Below, piece after piece: positions 38,282 through 47,919 of a DNA stretch of 64,000 nt. The position numbers and the translations under genes were made by a program. The stretch's first letter is position 1. The number at the start of each line of letters is the position of its first letter. The notes beneath the pieces are model-generated. The model worked only from the letters and a program-made list of their open reading frames with translations. It was not told where the DNA came from and ran no database searches. The stretch comes from Mesorhizobium sp. NFR06 (GTDB taxonomy: Bacteria > Pseudomonadota > Alphaproteobacteria > Rhizobiales > Rhizobiaceae), in NCBI RefSeq assembly GCF_900115245.1, contig NZ_FOVT01000001.1:558001-622000 (forward strand), in the 5' to 3' direction.

Positions 38282-39571
38282 ATGACGGCACGTAATGGCG
38301 GCAGGCTGGCTGCGATCTGCGCCACGGCTGCACTGACGGCGGCGGTGTTCGTGTTGCCGGCGAAAGCCGAGACCGACGCGAAGGCGGTGATCAAGACCTA
38401 TGCCGACATCGCGCTGGCCAAATACGAGGATTCGCTGACCACCGCGCAGGCGCTGGACAAGGCGGTCGATGCGCTCATCGCCAGCCCCTCGGCCGACACG
38501 TTGAACGCTGCCCGCGAAGCCTGGAAAGCGGCGCGCATTCCTTACCAGCAGACCGAGGTCTACCGCTTCGGCAACAAGATCGTCGACGACTGGGAAGGCA
38601 AGGTGAATTCGTGGCCGCTGGATGAAGGCCTGATCGACTATGTCGCCAAGAGCTACGGCACCGAGTCGGACGAGAACGCGCTCTATGCGGCCAACGTCAT
38701 CGCCAACAAAGAGATCGAGATCAACGGCAAGAAGGTCGACGCCTCGAAGCTGACGCCGGAATTCCTGTCCGGCACGCTGCAGGAGGCCGGCGGCGTCGAA
38801 GCCAATGTCGCGACCGGCTATCACGCCATCGAATTCCTGCTCTGGGGCCAGGACCTGCACGGCACCGGGCCGGGCGCTGGCGAGCGGCCCTATACGGATT
38901 ACGACCTCAAGAACTGCAGCAATGGCAATTGCGACCGTCGCGCGGACTATCTGAAGTCGGCAAGCGACCTTCTGGTGTCCGACCTGCAGGAGATGGTCGA
39001 CAACTGGAAGGAAGACGGCGCCGCGCGCAAGAACCTCATCGAGGGTGAGCCGAACGCCGGCATCTCCACCATCTTCACCGGCATGGGCTCGCTCTCTTAT
39101 GGCGAACTGGCCGGCGAACGCATGAAGCTCGGTCTTTTGCTGCACGATCCCGAGGAGGAGCATGACTGCTTCTCCGACAACACCTATAACTCGCATCTCA
39201 ATGACGCCGTCGGCATTCGCGACGCCTATCACGCCAACTACAAGCGCTTCGACGGTTCCACGGTTTCGGGTCCGTCGGTCTCCGACATGGTCAAGGCCGC
39301 CGATCCCGCGATCGACAAGGAACTGTCCGGCAAGCTCGACACCACTGTCGCCAGGATGGAGGCCATCAAGGCGCGCGCGCTTGCCGGCGAGGCCTACGAC
39401 CAGCAGATTGCCGAAGGCAACACCGAAGGCAACGCCACCGTGCAGGCGGCGATCGACGCGCTGATCGACCAGACCAAGTCGATCGAGCGCGCCGTCGGCT
39501 CACTCAAGCTGAACCAGATCGCCTTCGAGGGATCCGACAGCCTCGACGCGCCGGACAAGGTGTTCAAGTAA
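38282..39571 (+). CDS. irpA: Iron-regulated imelysin family protein (IrpA, COG3487-like)
   Basis: A 429-residue periplasmic protein with a Sec signal (LAAICATAALTAAVFVLPAKA). The imelysin metal-binding motif GxHxxE is GYHAIEFLLWGQDL near residue 180. Also typical are DDWEGKVNSWPLDEG, GERPYTDY, NIGTIFTGMG-like ISTIFTGMGSLSYGE, and EEHDCFSDNTYNSHLNDA. IrpA-type proteins are iron-regulated and needed for growth in low iron in some bacteria; the mechanism is unknown. ATG 38282 has GGAGAAAG upstream; the open frame from 38162 has no signal. It is first in the operon under the ICE palindrome. Confidence 0.9.
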   Translation: MTARNGGRLAAICATAALTAAVFVLPAKAETDAKAVIKTYADIALAKYEDSLTTAQALDKAVDALIASPSADTLNAAREAWKAARIPYQQTEVYRFGNKIVDDWEGKVNSWPLDEGLIDYVAKSYGTESDENALYAANVIANKEIEINGKKVDASKLTPEFLSGTLQEAGGVEANVATGYHAIEFLLWGQDLHGTGPGAGERPYTDYDLKNCSNGNCDRRADYLKSASDLLVSDLQEMVDNWKEDGAARKNLIEGEPNAGISTIFTGMGSLSYGELAGERMKLGLLLHDPEEEHDCFSDNTYNSHLNDAVGIRDAYHANYKRFDGSTVSGPSVSDMVKAADPAIDKELSGKLDTTVARMEAIKARALAGEAYDQQIAEGNTEGNATVQAAIDALIDQTKSIERAVGSLKLNQIAFEGSDSLDAPDKVFK

Positions 39572-39576
39572 GACCG

Positions 39577-39625
39577 GGGCATGATCCCAAAAAGTGGAAG
39601 CCGGTTTTTGGACAAGATCATGCCC
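39577..39625. repeat. Small intergenic palindrome, rhizobial type, copy 2
   Basis: GGGCATGATC (39577-39586) pairs with GATCATGCCC (39616-39625), and inside it CCAAAAA pairs with TTTTTGG. It lies in the 108-nt gap between irpA and bfd, and its loop core resembles the copy after dnaX. It may lower read-through or stabilise the upstream mRNA. Confidence 0.7.
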
Positions 39626-39679
39626 GACTAAGGAACAGCCAAACGGCGCCGGGCCGGCGCCGTCAGCCAAGGCAAGCAA

Positions 39680-39991
39680 ATGCTGATCTGCCATTGCAAC
39701 ATCATTACCGAGAAGGAGATTGAGCAGACGATCGTCGGCCTGCTGGATGAAGATCCCTGGCAGTTGATCGTGCCGGCGAAGGTCTATCATGCCATGCGCA
39801 AGCGCGGCCGCTGTTGCGGCTGTTTCCCAAATGTGGTGGAAACGATCATTCGGGTCACCGAGAACTACCACGCCCGCTCAGCGGCGGGGAACGTGGACAT
39901 CGTTTCACACCTGGATCGCGTGCGAGGCCTACGCGTCCAATACGGGAGCAGGACCCATGAAAGGCGAACCGCAGATCATCGAGCGGCTTAA
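39680..39991 (+). CDS. bfd: Bacterioferritin-associated ferredoxin
   Basis: Small 2Fe-2S protein that reduces ferric iron in bacterioferritin for release. The ligand pattern is CHC at residues 4-6 and CCGC at 45-48, i.e. C4, C6, C45 and C48, matching the Fer2_BFD family (C-x-C and C-x2-C). The spacing between the pairs is slightly longer than in E. coli Bfd. The protein has 103 residues, with an Arg-rich C-terminal extension of about 35 residues beyond the core; the last 35 nt overlap the bfr start. GGCAAGCAAATG precedes the start. Confidence 0.9.
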   Translation: MLICHCNIITEKEIEQTIVGLLDEDPWQLIVPAKVYHAMRKRGRCCGCFPNVVETIIRVTENYHARSAAGNVDIVSHLDRVRGLRVQYGSRTHERRTADHRAA

Positions 39992-40442
39992 CGAAGCTCT
40001 GTTTCTGGAGCTTGGAGCCGTCAACCAGTACTGGGTGCATTATCGTCTGCTCGAGGACTGGGGCTACACCAAGCTGGCAAAGAAGGAGCGGGCGGAATCG
40101 ATCGAGGAAATGCATCACGCCGACAGGCTGATCGCGCGCATCATCTTCCTCGAAGGCCATCCGAACCTGCAGTCCGTCGCGCCGCTGCGCATCGGCCAGA
40201 ACGTCAAGGAAGTGCTCGAATCCGATCTGGCCGGCGAATATGACGCGCGCACCGCCTACAAGCACTCGCGCGAGATCTGTCACGATGCAGGCGATTTCGT
40301 CTCGATGAAGCTGTTCGAGGATCTGCTTGCGGACGAGGAGGGCCATATCGACTTCCTGGAAACGCAGCTCGACCTGCTGGCCTCGATCGGCGAGGAAAAG
40401 TACGGCCAGCTCAACGCCGACTCGGCCGATGAGGCGGAGTAA
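39957..40442 (+). CDS. bfr: Bacterioferritin
   Basis: Iron-storage 24-mer subunit, 161 residues. All ferroxidase ligands are present at the E. coli positions: E18, E51, H54, E94, E127 and H130. The haem-binding axial methionine is M52 (in IEEMHHADR). [14 protein letters not shown] [13 protein letters not shown] and [17 protein letters not shown] are typical. ATG 39957 lies inside the end of bfd in another frame, preceded by GGGAGCAGG; the longer frame from 39789 is a bfd shadow. Overlap with bfd suggests coupled synthesis of the two partners. Confidence 0.95.
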   Translation: MKGEPQIIERLNEALFLELGAVNQYWVHYRLLEDWGYTKLAKKERAESIEEMHHADRLIARIIFLEGHPNLQSVAPLRIGQNVKEVLESDLAGEYDARTAYKHSREICHDAGDFVSMKLFEDLLADEEGHIDFLETQLDLLASIGEEKYGQLNADSADEAE

Positions 40443-40454
40443 GGACATGCCTGA

Positions 40455-42056
40455 ATGCGGCGCCCCGTAGATTTTTCGCGCCGCTCGTGGCGGGCCGGAA
40501 TTGACGGCCCGTCGCTTCAGAAGATCCCGCGATACCGGATTTGTCGCGGTGCGTCGCTCTTTGTGGCATTCACGCTTTCTGCTTCCGCCATGGCTGGCGA
40601 CCCGGCCGGTCTGTCGACCAGCCGGACCGATTTGACGCCGAAGGATCAGGCGCGGGTTCTGGCCGTCACCAAGCCAACGACCGATTTCACCAAACCCGAG
40701 CCGTTCGAGTTGATGCAGGGCGGCGCCGGCACCTCGCGCAAGGACGTCAACCGCGATGCCTTTTCGCAATCCTCCGCCAACATCACCTTCGAGGAAGAGG
40801 GCAGCTTCAAGCTCGGCAATGCGCTTTTCCGCAAGAACTGGGTGTCGTCGCCGTCTTCGACCCAGGCCTCGGATGGGCTTGGTCCACTGTTCAATGAGCG
40901 CGCCTGCCAGAACTGCCATCTGAAGGACGGCCGCGGCCGCCCGCCGGAAGGCAACGCCGGCTCGATGTCGATGTTTCTGCGGCTCGCGCGCGACGCCAGC
41001 AGCGCAGAGGAAAAGGCCGCTCTCGCCGGCAACGAGGCGCTGAACTTTCCCGATCCGGTCTATGGCGCGCAACTGCAGGATCTAGCCGTTCCTGGTCTCA
41101 AGGGCGAAGGCCGGGTGCTCGTCGAATACCAGGAGCAAAAGGTGACACTCGTAGACGGCAGTGTCGTTTGGCTGCGCAAGCCGAACTATTCGGTGGAAAG
41201 TCCACGCTACGGTCCGCTCGATCCACGCACCACGCTCTCGCCGCGCCTGACGCCGCCGATGATCGGGCTCGGCCTGATCGAGCAGATTGCGCCTGCCGAT
41301 ATTCTCGCCCGCGCCGATCCGGACGACCGCGACGGCGATGGCGTTTCGGGCAGACCCAACATCGTGCGCGATGCGTCGAGCGGCGAGGTGATCTTGGGCC
41401 GCTTCGGCTGGAAGGCGCAGACCGCGTCGATCCGCCAGCAGGCGGCCGACGCCTTTGCCGGCGATATTGGTATCTCGACGCCGGAGATGCCGAAGCATTG
41501 GGGCGATTGCACGGAAGCGCAGAAGGATTGCCTCGCCATGCCGAACGGCGTGCAACTGCGTCTCGGCACGGCTGAGGCGCCGCCGCCGGTGATGGACCTG
41601 GTCACCTTCTATTCGCAGAACCTGGCCGTGCCGGCGCGGCGCGATCTCGCCAGACCCGAGGTGCTTGCCGGCAAGAAGCAGTTCTACGAAATGGGCTGCA
41701 TTTCCTGCCACACGCCGAAATTCGTCACCCTGCGCGGCACGCCCGACAAGGCGCAGGCCTTCCAGCTGATCTGGCCCTATTCCGACTTCCTGCTGCACGA
41801 CATGGGCGAGGGCCTCGCCGACGGGCAGCGGGTGGGCGAGGCGAGCGGCAGCGAATGGCGCACCCCGCCGCTCTGGGGTATTGGGCTCACCGCGACAGTC
41901 AACGGCAACAGCTTCTATCTGCACGACGGCCGCGCCCGCACGCTTGCCGAGGCGATCCTTTGGCATGGCGGCGAGGGCCAAAAGGCGCGCGACCGCTTTG
42001 CCGGCGCCGCCGCGGCCGATCGCGAGGCGCTGATCAAATTCCTGGAGTCGCTCTGA
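40455..42056 (+). CDS. Di-haem oxidoreductase family protein (COG3488, DHOR)
   Basis: A 533-residue secreted protein related to MauG/CcpA di-haem enzymes, often labelled thiol oxidoreductase without proof. An N-terminal Sec signal (ASLFVAFTLSASAMAG) follows a basic leader. Two haem c motifs are present, CQNCH near residue 151 and CISCH near 415. FNERACQNCHLKDGRGRPPE and the C-terminal SFYLHDGRARTLAEAILWHG fit DHOR proteins. It lies 12 nt after bfr and its stop overlaps the next start (TGATG). The placement with imelysins suggests a role in ferric/ferrous redox in the periplasm; this is inferred. Confidence 0.88.
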   Translation: MRRPVDFSRRSWRAGIDGPSLQKIPRYRICRGASLFVAFTLSASAMAGDPAGLSTSRTDLTPKDQARVLAVTKPTTDFTKPEPFELMQGGAGTSRKDVNRDAFSQSSANITFEEEGSFKLGNALFRKNWVSSPSSTQASDGLGPLFNERACQNCHLKDGRGRPPEGNAGSMSMFLRLARDASSAEEKAALAGNEALNFPDPVYGAQLQDLAVPGLKGEGRVLVEYQEQKVTLVDGSVVWLRKPNYSVESPRYGPLDPRTTLSPRLTPPMIGLGLIEQIAPADILARADPDDRDGDGVSGRPNIVRDASSGEVILGRFGWKAQTASIRQQAADAFAGDIGISTPEMPKHWGDCTEAQKDCLAMPNGVQLRLGTAEAPPPVMDLVTFYSQNLAVPARRDLARPEVLAGKKQFYEMGCISCHTPKFVTLRGTPDKAQAFQLIWPYSDFLLHDMGEGLADGQRVGEASGSEWRTPPLWGIGLTATVNGNSFYLHDGRARTLAEAILWHGGEGQKARDRFAGAAAADREALIKFLESL

Positions 42057-43129
42057 TGCCGAAACGCCTGGCCCTTTTCCTTCCGCTTCTTTTGGCTGCC
42101 GCCCTGCCGGCGTCGGCTGCGGTCAAGGCCTCCGATGTCATCGGTCGCGCGATCGACGGTTTCGTCCGCCCGGCCTATGCCAGCCTCGACCAGCATGCGG
42201 CGGGTCTCACCAGGGCGATGCATCAGCTTTGCGAGACGCCGTCCGAGCCAAATCTCGAAGCGGCGCGCTCGGCGTTTTCAGGCACGGTCGAGGCCTGGTC
42301 GGTGGCCGAGATCATCGCCTTCGGACCGATCAAGCAAAACAACCGGCTGGAGCGCATGCTCTATTGGCCGGACCGCAAGAGCATTGGCCTGCGCCAGGTG
42401 CAGTCGACACTTGCCGCGAAGGATCCCTCCGCCACTGATCCGGCGCAACTGGCGCAAAAGAGCGTCGCCATGCAAGGTCTCGGCGCGCTCGAATACGTGC
42501 TCTACGGCGATGGCGCCGAAACGCTGGCTCGAAAAGACGATCCGTATCGCTGCGCTTATGGCGCGGCGGTCGCCGGCAACATCGAGGCGATTGCCGGCGA
42601 GGTGCGCGATGCCTGGCAAAATCCTGATGGATTTGCGTCGCTCTGGGCCAATCCGGGCGCAAAGAACCCGCTCTACCGCGACGGCACGGAAGCGGTGGCG
42701 GAGCTCGTCGGCGTTTTCATCAACGAGCTGGAAATGATCCGCGACGTGCGGCTCAAGGGCTTTCTCGGCGCCAAGCCCGATGCCGACAAACCGAAGCAGG
42801 CGATCTACTGGCGCTCGCAGAACACGACGGCTTCGCTGGCCGGAAACCTGTCGGGCGTCGACCTGTTGTTCCAGGCATCGAAGCTCGGCGACGCGCTGCC
42901 CGCCGACGCGCGATGGATGGCCGAGTCCATCCACATCCAGCTCACCAACGGCGTGGCGGCCGCGAAATCCGTCAGCGGCCCGATCGACAGGGCGCTCGCC
43001 GACCCGGCGCTGCGCGACAGGCTCGAGCACTTCGCGCAGATAACGTCCAGCCTGTCCACCCTGATCGGCACCAGAATGACCGCCGAGTTTGGCCTGACCG
43101 CCGGCTTTTCGTCGCTCGATGGGGATTGA
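42056..43129 (+). CDS. Imelysin family protein (COG3489-like), second copy
   Basis: A 357-residue secreted protein with a clear signal (RLALFLPLLLAAALPASAA). It is shorter and clearly different from IrpA but carries the imelysin fold pattern: VKASDVIGRAIDGFVRPAYA, AFSGTVEAWSVAEIIAFGPI, and GLGALEYVLYGDG at the position of the GxHxxE motif, where His is replaced. So the usual metal site may be altered. ATG 42056 overlaps the previous stop; a longer frame from 41855 is a shadow. It overlaps the DUF1513 gene by 11 nt. No lipobox is visible here, though relatives are called periplasmic lipoproteins. Confidence 0.85.
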   Translation: MPKRLALFLPLLLAAALPASAAVKASDVIGRAIDGFVRPAYASLDQHAAGLTRAMHQLCETPSEPNLEAARSAFSGTVEAWSVAEIIAFGPIKQNNRLERMLYWPDRKSIGLRQVQSTLAAKDPSATDPAQLAQKSVAMQGLGALEYVLYGDGAETLARKDDPYRCAYGAAVAGNIEAIAGEVRDAWQNPDGFASLWANPGAKNPLYRDGTEAVAELVGVFINELEMIRDVRLKGFLGAKPDADKPKQAIYWRSQNTTASLAGNLSGVDLLFQASKLGDALPADARWMAESIHIQLTNGVAAAKSVSGPIDRALADPALRDRLEHFAQITSSLSTLIGTRMTAEFGLTAGFSSLDGD

Positions 43130-44240
43130 TGCCTTGAGGACCGCCCTCATCGATCGCCGCGATTTCCTGCGGGCCGCTGGAGCGGGCTTCGCCGCCGTCA
43201 TGGCGCCGCGGGCATGGGCCGACACGCTGGCGGCGGACGCGGTGTTTGCCACGGCCTTCGTCAAGCGCGACGGCAGCTTCGGCGCCGCCGTACTCTCCGA
43301 AGCCGGCAGGATCCTGCACACGGTCGGACTGCCCGATCGTGGCCATGACGTCACCTTCGATCCGGTGTCGAAACGCTCGGTCGTCTTCGCCCGGCAGCCC
43401 GGCACCTTCGCGGTCGTCTTCGACAATGCCGGCCGCGACGAGCCATTGACCATCGCCAGCATCGCCGGCCGGCATTTCTTCGGCCATGGCGTGTTCTCGC
43501 CCGATGGCGCCTTGCTCTATGCTACCGAAAACGACTTCGACAACGCAGCCGGCGTCGTCGGCATCTATGATGCGAGGTCGAATTTCAGCCGGGTCGGCGA
43601 GTTCCCGACCTACGGCATCGGCCCTCATGAGCTGCTCCTGCTCGGCGACGGCCGAACGCTCGCCATTGCCAATGGCGGCATTGAAACCCATCCGGACTAT
43701 GGCCGTGCCGAACTCAACATCGCGACGATGAAGCCGTCTTATACGCTGGTCGACCGCATCACCGGCGACCTGGTCGAAAAGCACGAATTGCCGCCGGCGC
43801 TGCATCAGCTCTCGATCCGCCACATGGATCGCGACCGGGCGGGCACCGTCTGGTTCGGCTGTCAGTATCGCGGACCGCCGACCGATCGCCCGGCGCTGGT
43901 TGGCCGCGCCGCGCGCGGCAAGGAGCTGGAGCTGCTGGAGATGCCGCTGGATGTGCTCTCCGCCTTGCGCAACTATATCGGCTCGGTCGCTGCCAATGCC
44001 GCGACGGGTACGGTCGCCGTCACTTCGCCGGAGGGCAATTCGCTGGCCGTTCTCGACGCCATCAGCGGACGCGTGGTCGCGACCAGGTCGCTGGTCGAGG
44101 TCTGCGGCCTCGCGCCGGACGGCGCCGGCTTCATGGCGACGACCGGCGCCGGCGAGATCGTCGGTAGCGCCGGCGCGGTCCGTTCCGAGCCGGACTATGT
44201 CTGGGACAACCACATGCTGCGCATCCCGGCCTCGGCCTGA
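43119..44240 (+). CDS. DUF1513 family protein (COG3490), beta-propeller-like, Tat substrate
   Basis: A 373-residue protein exported by the Tat route: the N-terminus has DRRDFLRAAGAGFAAVMAP, a twin-arginine motif ending in WADT. The mature protein has repeated blades such as RHFFGHGVFSPDGALLYATE and SYRHMDRD-like LSIRHMDRDRAGTVWFGCQY, consistent with a propeller. Tat export suggests it folds or binds a cofactor before export. Function unknown; the family almost always occurs with the imelysin and di-haem genes. It overlaps the preceding gene by 11 nt and ends the operon. Confidence 0.86.
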   Translation: MGIDALRTALIDRRDFLRAAGAGFAAVMAPRAWADTLAADAVFATAFVKRDGSFGAAVLSEAGRILHTVGLPDRGHDVTFDPVSKRSVVFARQPGTFAVVFDNAGRDEPLTIASIAGRHFFGHGVFSPDGALLYATENDFDNAAGVVGIYDARSNFSRVGEFPTYGIGPHELLLLGDGRTLAIANGGIETHPDYGRAELNIATMKPSYTLVDRITGDLVEKHELPPALHQLSIRHMDRDRAGTVWFGCQYRGPPTDRPALVGRAARGKELELLEMPLDVLSALRNYIGSVAANAATGTVAVTSPEGNSLAVLDAISGRVVATRSLVEVCGLAPDGAGFMATTGAGEIVGSAGAVRSEPDYVWDNHMLRIPASA

Positions 44241-44365
44241 CAAACAGGGTTCTGCCGTTGCAGGCAAAGCAAAGCCGCTTAACATTTCTCGGCCCTGGCC
44301 CTTGCGGTGCCGGGCCATGCCGGGCAGAGGGAATTGTGTTTCGATCCAGTTCTTTAACCGCCCGT

Positions 44366-44407
44366 ATGAAGCTGCCCGCATGAAGCTGCCCCTATGAAGG
44401 TGCTTGC
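44366..44407 (+). repeat. 14-bp triplication creating a chain of starts before tsaB
   Basis: ATGAAGCTGCCCGC, ATGAAGCTGCCCCT and ATGAAGGTGCTTGC follow each other with a period of 14 nt, with ATGs at 44366, 44380 and 44394. The first two open five-codon frames (MKLPA and MKLPL) whose TGA stops overlap the next ATG as ATGA. The third ATG is the tsaB start. Confidence 0.88.
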
Positions 44408-45101
44408 CGTTGACTGCGCCGCCAACCTTTGTGCCGCTTGCGTCTATGACGCAGGCGCGCAAAAGGAGCTTGGCCGCGCGGTGCGCGATCTCGGCAAGGG
44501 GCACGCCGAGCATCTGATGGCCGTCATCGAGACCGTCCTGCAAGTCGGCGGGATCGGCTATCACGACCTCGATGCCGTGGCCGTTTCGATCGGACCCGGC
44601 TCCTTCACCGGCCTGCGCGTCGGCGTCTCGACCGCGCGCGGCCTGGCGCTGGCGCTGAAGATCCCGGCAATCGGCGTGACGACGCTGGAAGCGTTGGCGG
44701 CGGAAGGCGCGAAAGCCTTTCCCGGGCACGCGGTGCTTGCAGCGCTCGACGCCGGTCGCGAGGAAATCCACGCGGCGCTCTATGACGCAGCGTTAGCTGA
44801 GACTTACGGGCCTGCCGTAACCACGCTTTCCGAGGCGACGGCCATGGCCATCGGCGCCGAAGCGGTCCTCGTCGGGACCGCGGCGCCGCGGATTGCCTCG
44901 GCAGCCGGACGGGCCTTCGACATCGGTCCGGTTGCTGCCACCTCCGACATTGCGACCTATGCCAGGCTGGCCTCGACCAGGCAGCCGGGCGAGAAGCCGA
45001 AGCCGCTCTATCTGCGCGGCGCCGATGCCAAGCCGCAGGCGGGTTTCGTTCTTCCAAGACAGGGCCATGATCCCAAGGACCCGAAGGGAAAAGACTCCTG
45101 A
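44394..45101 (+). CDS. tsaB: tRNA threonylcarbamoyladenosine biosynthesis protein TsaB
   Basis: Partner of TsaD in making t6A in tRNAs that read ANN codons. The 235-residue ASKHA-fold protein starts MKVLAVDCAANLCAACVYD and has GHAEHLMAVI, VSIGPGSFTGLRVGVSTARG (residues 63-82) and LAALDAGREEIHAAL, all characteristic. The start is the third of three 14-nt-spaced ATGs; family alignment supports it. The stop overlaps the rimI start (TGATG). The 153-nt gap after the DUF1513 gene holds the promoter region and a small GC-rich hairpin. Confidence 0.93.
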   Translation: MKVLAVDCAANLCAACVYDAGAQKELGRAVRDLGKGHAEHLMAVIETVLQVGGIGYHDLDAVAVSIGPGSFTGLRVGVSTARGLALALKIPAIGVTTLEALAAEGAKAFPGHAVLAALDAGREEIHAALYDAALAETYGPAVTTLSEATAMAIGAEAVLVGTAAPRIASAAGRAFDIGPVAATSDIATYARLASTRQPGEKPKPLYLRGADAKPQAGFVLPRQGHDPKDPKGKDS

Positions 45102-45595
45102 TGCGCATACCGTTCTTTCAGCCGCGCCGCAGGGACTATGCGCTGGAACCGCTGACGGTTGCCGACAGCGCCGCCATGTCGGTGCTGCATCGCGAGGATT
45201 TCGTCCGGCCCTGGACCGATGGCGAGTTCGCGGCGCTGCTCGAACAGGACACCGTGTTCGGCTATGCGGCGCGGGAAACCGGCCAGGGCGCCAAGCCGCC
45301 GGTCGGCTTCGTCCTGGCGCGGCTTGCAGCCGGCGAGGGCGAAATCCTCACCGTGGCCGTCGCCCGCGCGCACCGCCGCCAGGGCCTTGGCTGGCAATTG
45401 ATGGACGCGGTGCTGCGCGAGCTTCATGCGCAGCGTGCCGAGGCGCTCTTCCTCGAGGTCGACGAGACCAATGCGCCGGCGATCGGGCTCTACCGCAGGC
45501 TTGGCTTCCGCCAGGTCGGTCATCGGCCGAACTATTATCGCTCGACCGAACACGGTCCGACCGGCGCGCTTGTCATGCGCCGCGATCTTCGCTAG
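45101..45595 (+). CDS. rimI: Ribosomal protein S18-alanine N-acetyltransferase
   Basis: GNAT-family acetyltransferase of 164 residues that modifies the N-terminus of S18. The acetyl-CoA-binding region is VARAHRRQGLGWQLMDAVL near residue 90, with LEVDETNAPAIGLYRRLGF and RPNYYRS, which are RimI marks. Adjacent tsaB is the usual neighbour of rimI. The start at 45101 shares one base with the tsaB stop. Confidence 0.92.
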   Translation: MRIPFFQPRRRDYALEPLTVADSAAMSVLHREDFVRPWTDGEFAALLEQDTVFGYAARETGQGAKPPVGFVLARLAAGEGEILTVAVARAHRRQGLGWQLMDAVLRELHAQRAEALFLEVDETNAPAIGLYRRLGFRQVGHRPNYYRSTEHGPTGALVMRRDLR

Positions 45596-45620
45596 CCACA
45601 GTCCGTTGGGGCCCGAGCGA

Positions 45621-46421
45621 ATGATCAAGAAATTGCGGATTTTCCTGGCGCTCGGCTATGTCGTCGTCTGTTCCCTGGTGCTGGTGCCTTTGCAGATCCT
45701 GTCGATCAAGACAGGGCTGTGGCCCGAAACCTTCATCCTGAAAATCTGGCACGGCATGATCCTGAGGGCGCTGGGCATGCGGGTGCATGTCAAGGGCTCC
45801 TTGGCCAGGCAACGTCCTCTGCTGGTGGCGGCCAACCACATTTCCTGGACCGACATCATGGTGCTCGGCTCCTTTGTCGATGTGAAATTCATCGCCAGGG
45901 CCGATATGGAAGGCTGGCCGCTGATCGGCATGCTGTCCAAGCTGCAGCGCACCGTCTTCATCGAGCGCGAGCGCAAGCGCACCTCCGGCGACCAGGCAAG
46001 CGAGATCGCCAGGCGCATGGCCAAGGGCGACGCCATGGTGCTGTTCGCGGAAGGCTCGACCGGCGACGGCAACCTCGTGCTGCCGTTCAAGAGCACATTG
46101 TTCGGCGCAGCCTCGATGGCGATCTCGGAAGGCGCGGCGGACCAGGTCTTCATCCAGCCCGTGGCGATCGCCTACACACGGCTGCACGGCGTGCCGATGG
46201 GCCGCCGACACCGGCCCATTTCCGCCTGGATCGGCGACCAGGATCTGACGCCGCACCTGAAAATCCTGCTTGCCGAAGGCGCGCTCGACGCCGAGGTGCA
46301 TTTCGGTGAACCGGTGGCTTTCTCAAAGGGCTCGAGCCGCAAGGAAACGGCCAGGCTGATGGAAGCCAAGGTGCGCGAGATGATGCAGGCCGCGCTCGCG
46401 AGCCCGGCGCCCAGCCGGTAG
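45621..46421 (+). CDS. 1-acyl-glycerol-3-phosphate acyltransferase family; candidate OlsA
   Basis: Membrane acyltransferase of 266 residues. One N-terminal helix ([20 protein letters not shown]) is followed by the PlsC motifs NHISWTD (residues near 73-79) and [12 protein letters not shown]. It either makes phosphatidic acid or, like the S. meliloti olsA gene that sits next to miaB in the same order, acylates lyso-ornithine lipid. The synteny suggests OlsA; no olsB is in the window. ATG 45621 is 25 nt after rimI, so it likely shares that transcript. The longer frame upstream is a shadow of rimI. Confidence 0.83.
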   Translation: MIKKLRIFLALGYVVVCSLVLVPLQILSIKTGLWPETFILKIWHGMILRALGMRVHVKGSLARQRPLLVAANHISWTDIMVLGSFVDVKFIARADMEGWPLIGMLSKLQRTVFIERERKRTSGDQASEIARRMAKGDAMVLFAEGSTGDGNLVLPFKSTLFGAASMAISEGAADQVFIQPVAIAYTRLHGVPMGRRHRPISAWIGDQDLTPHLKILLAEGALDAEVHFGEPVAFSKGSSRKETARLMEAKVREMMQAALASPAPSR

Positions 46422-46483
46422 TTCACTCGCAATCGACCAGAATCGTCTGTTTTTTGTCACGGAAAGGCGTTAGAAGCCGCCCG

Positions 46484-47893
<1,410 letters not shown>

Positions 47894-47919
47894 CGGCCTC
47901 GGCAGATGAGGAGAGACGG

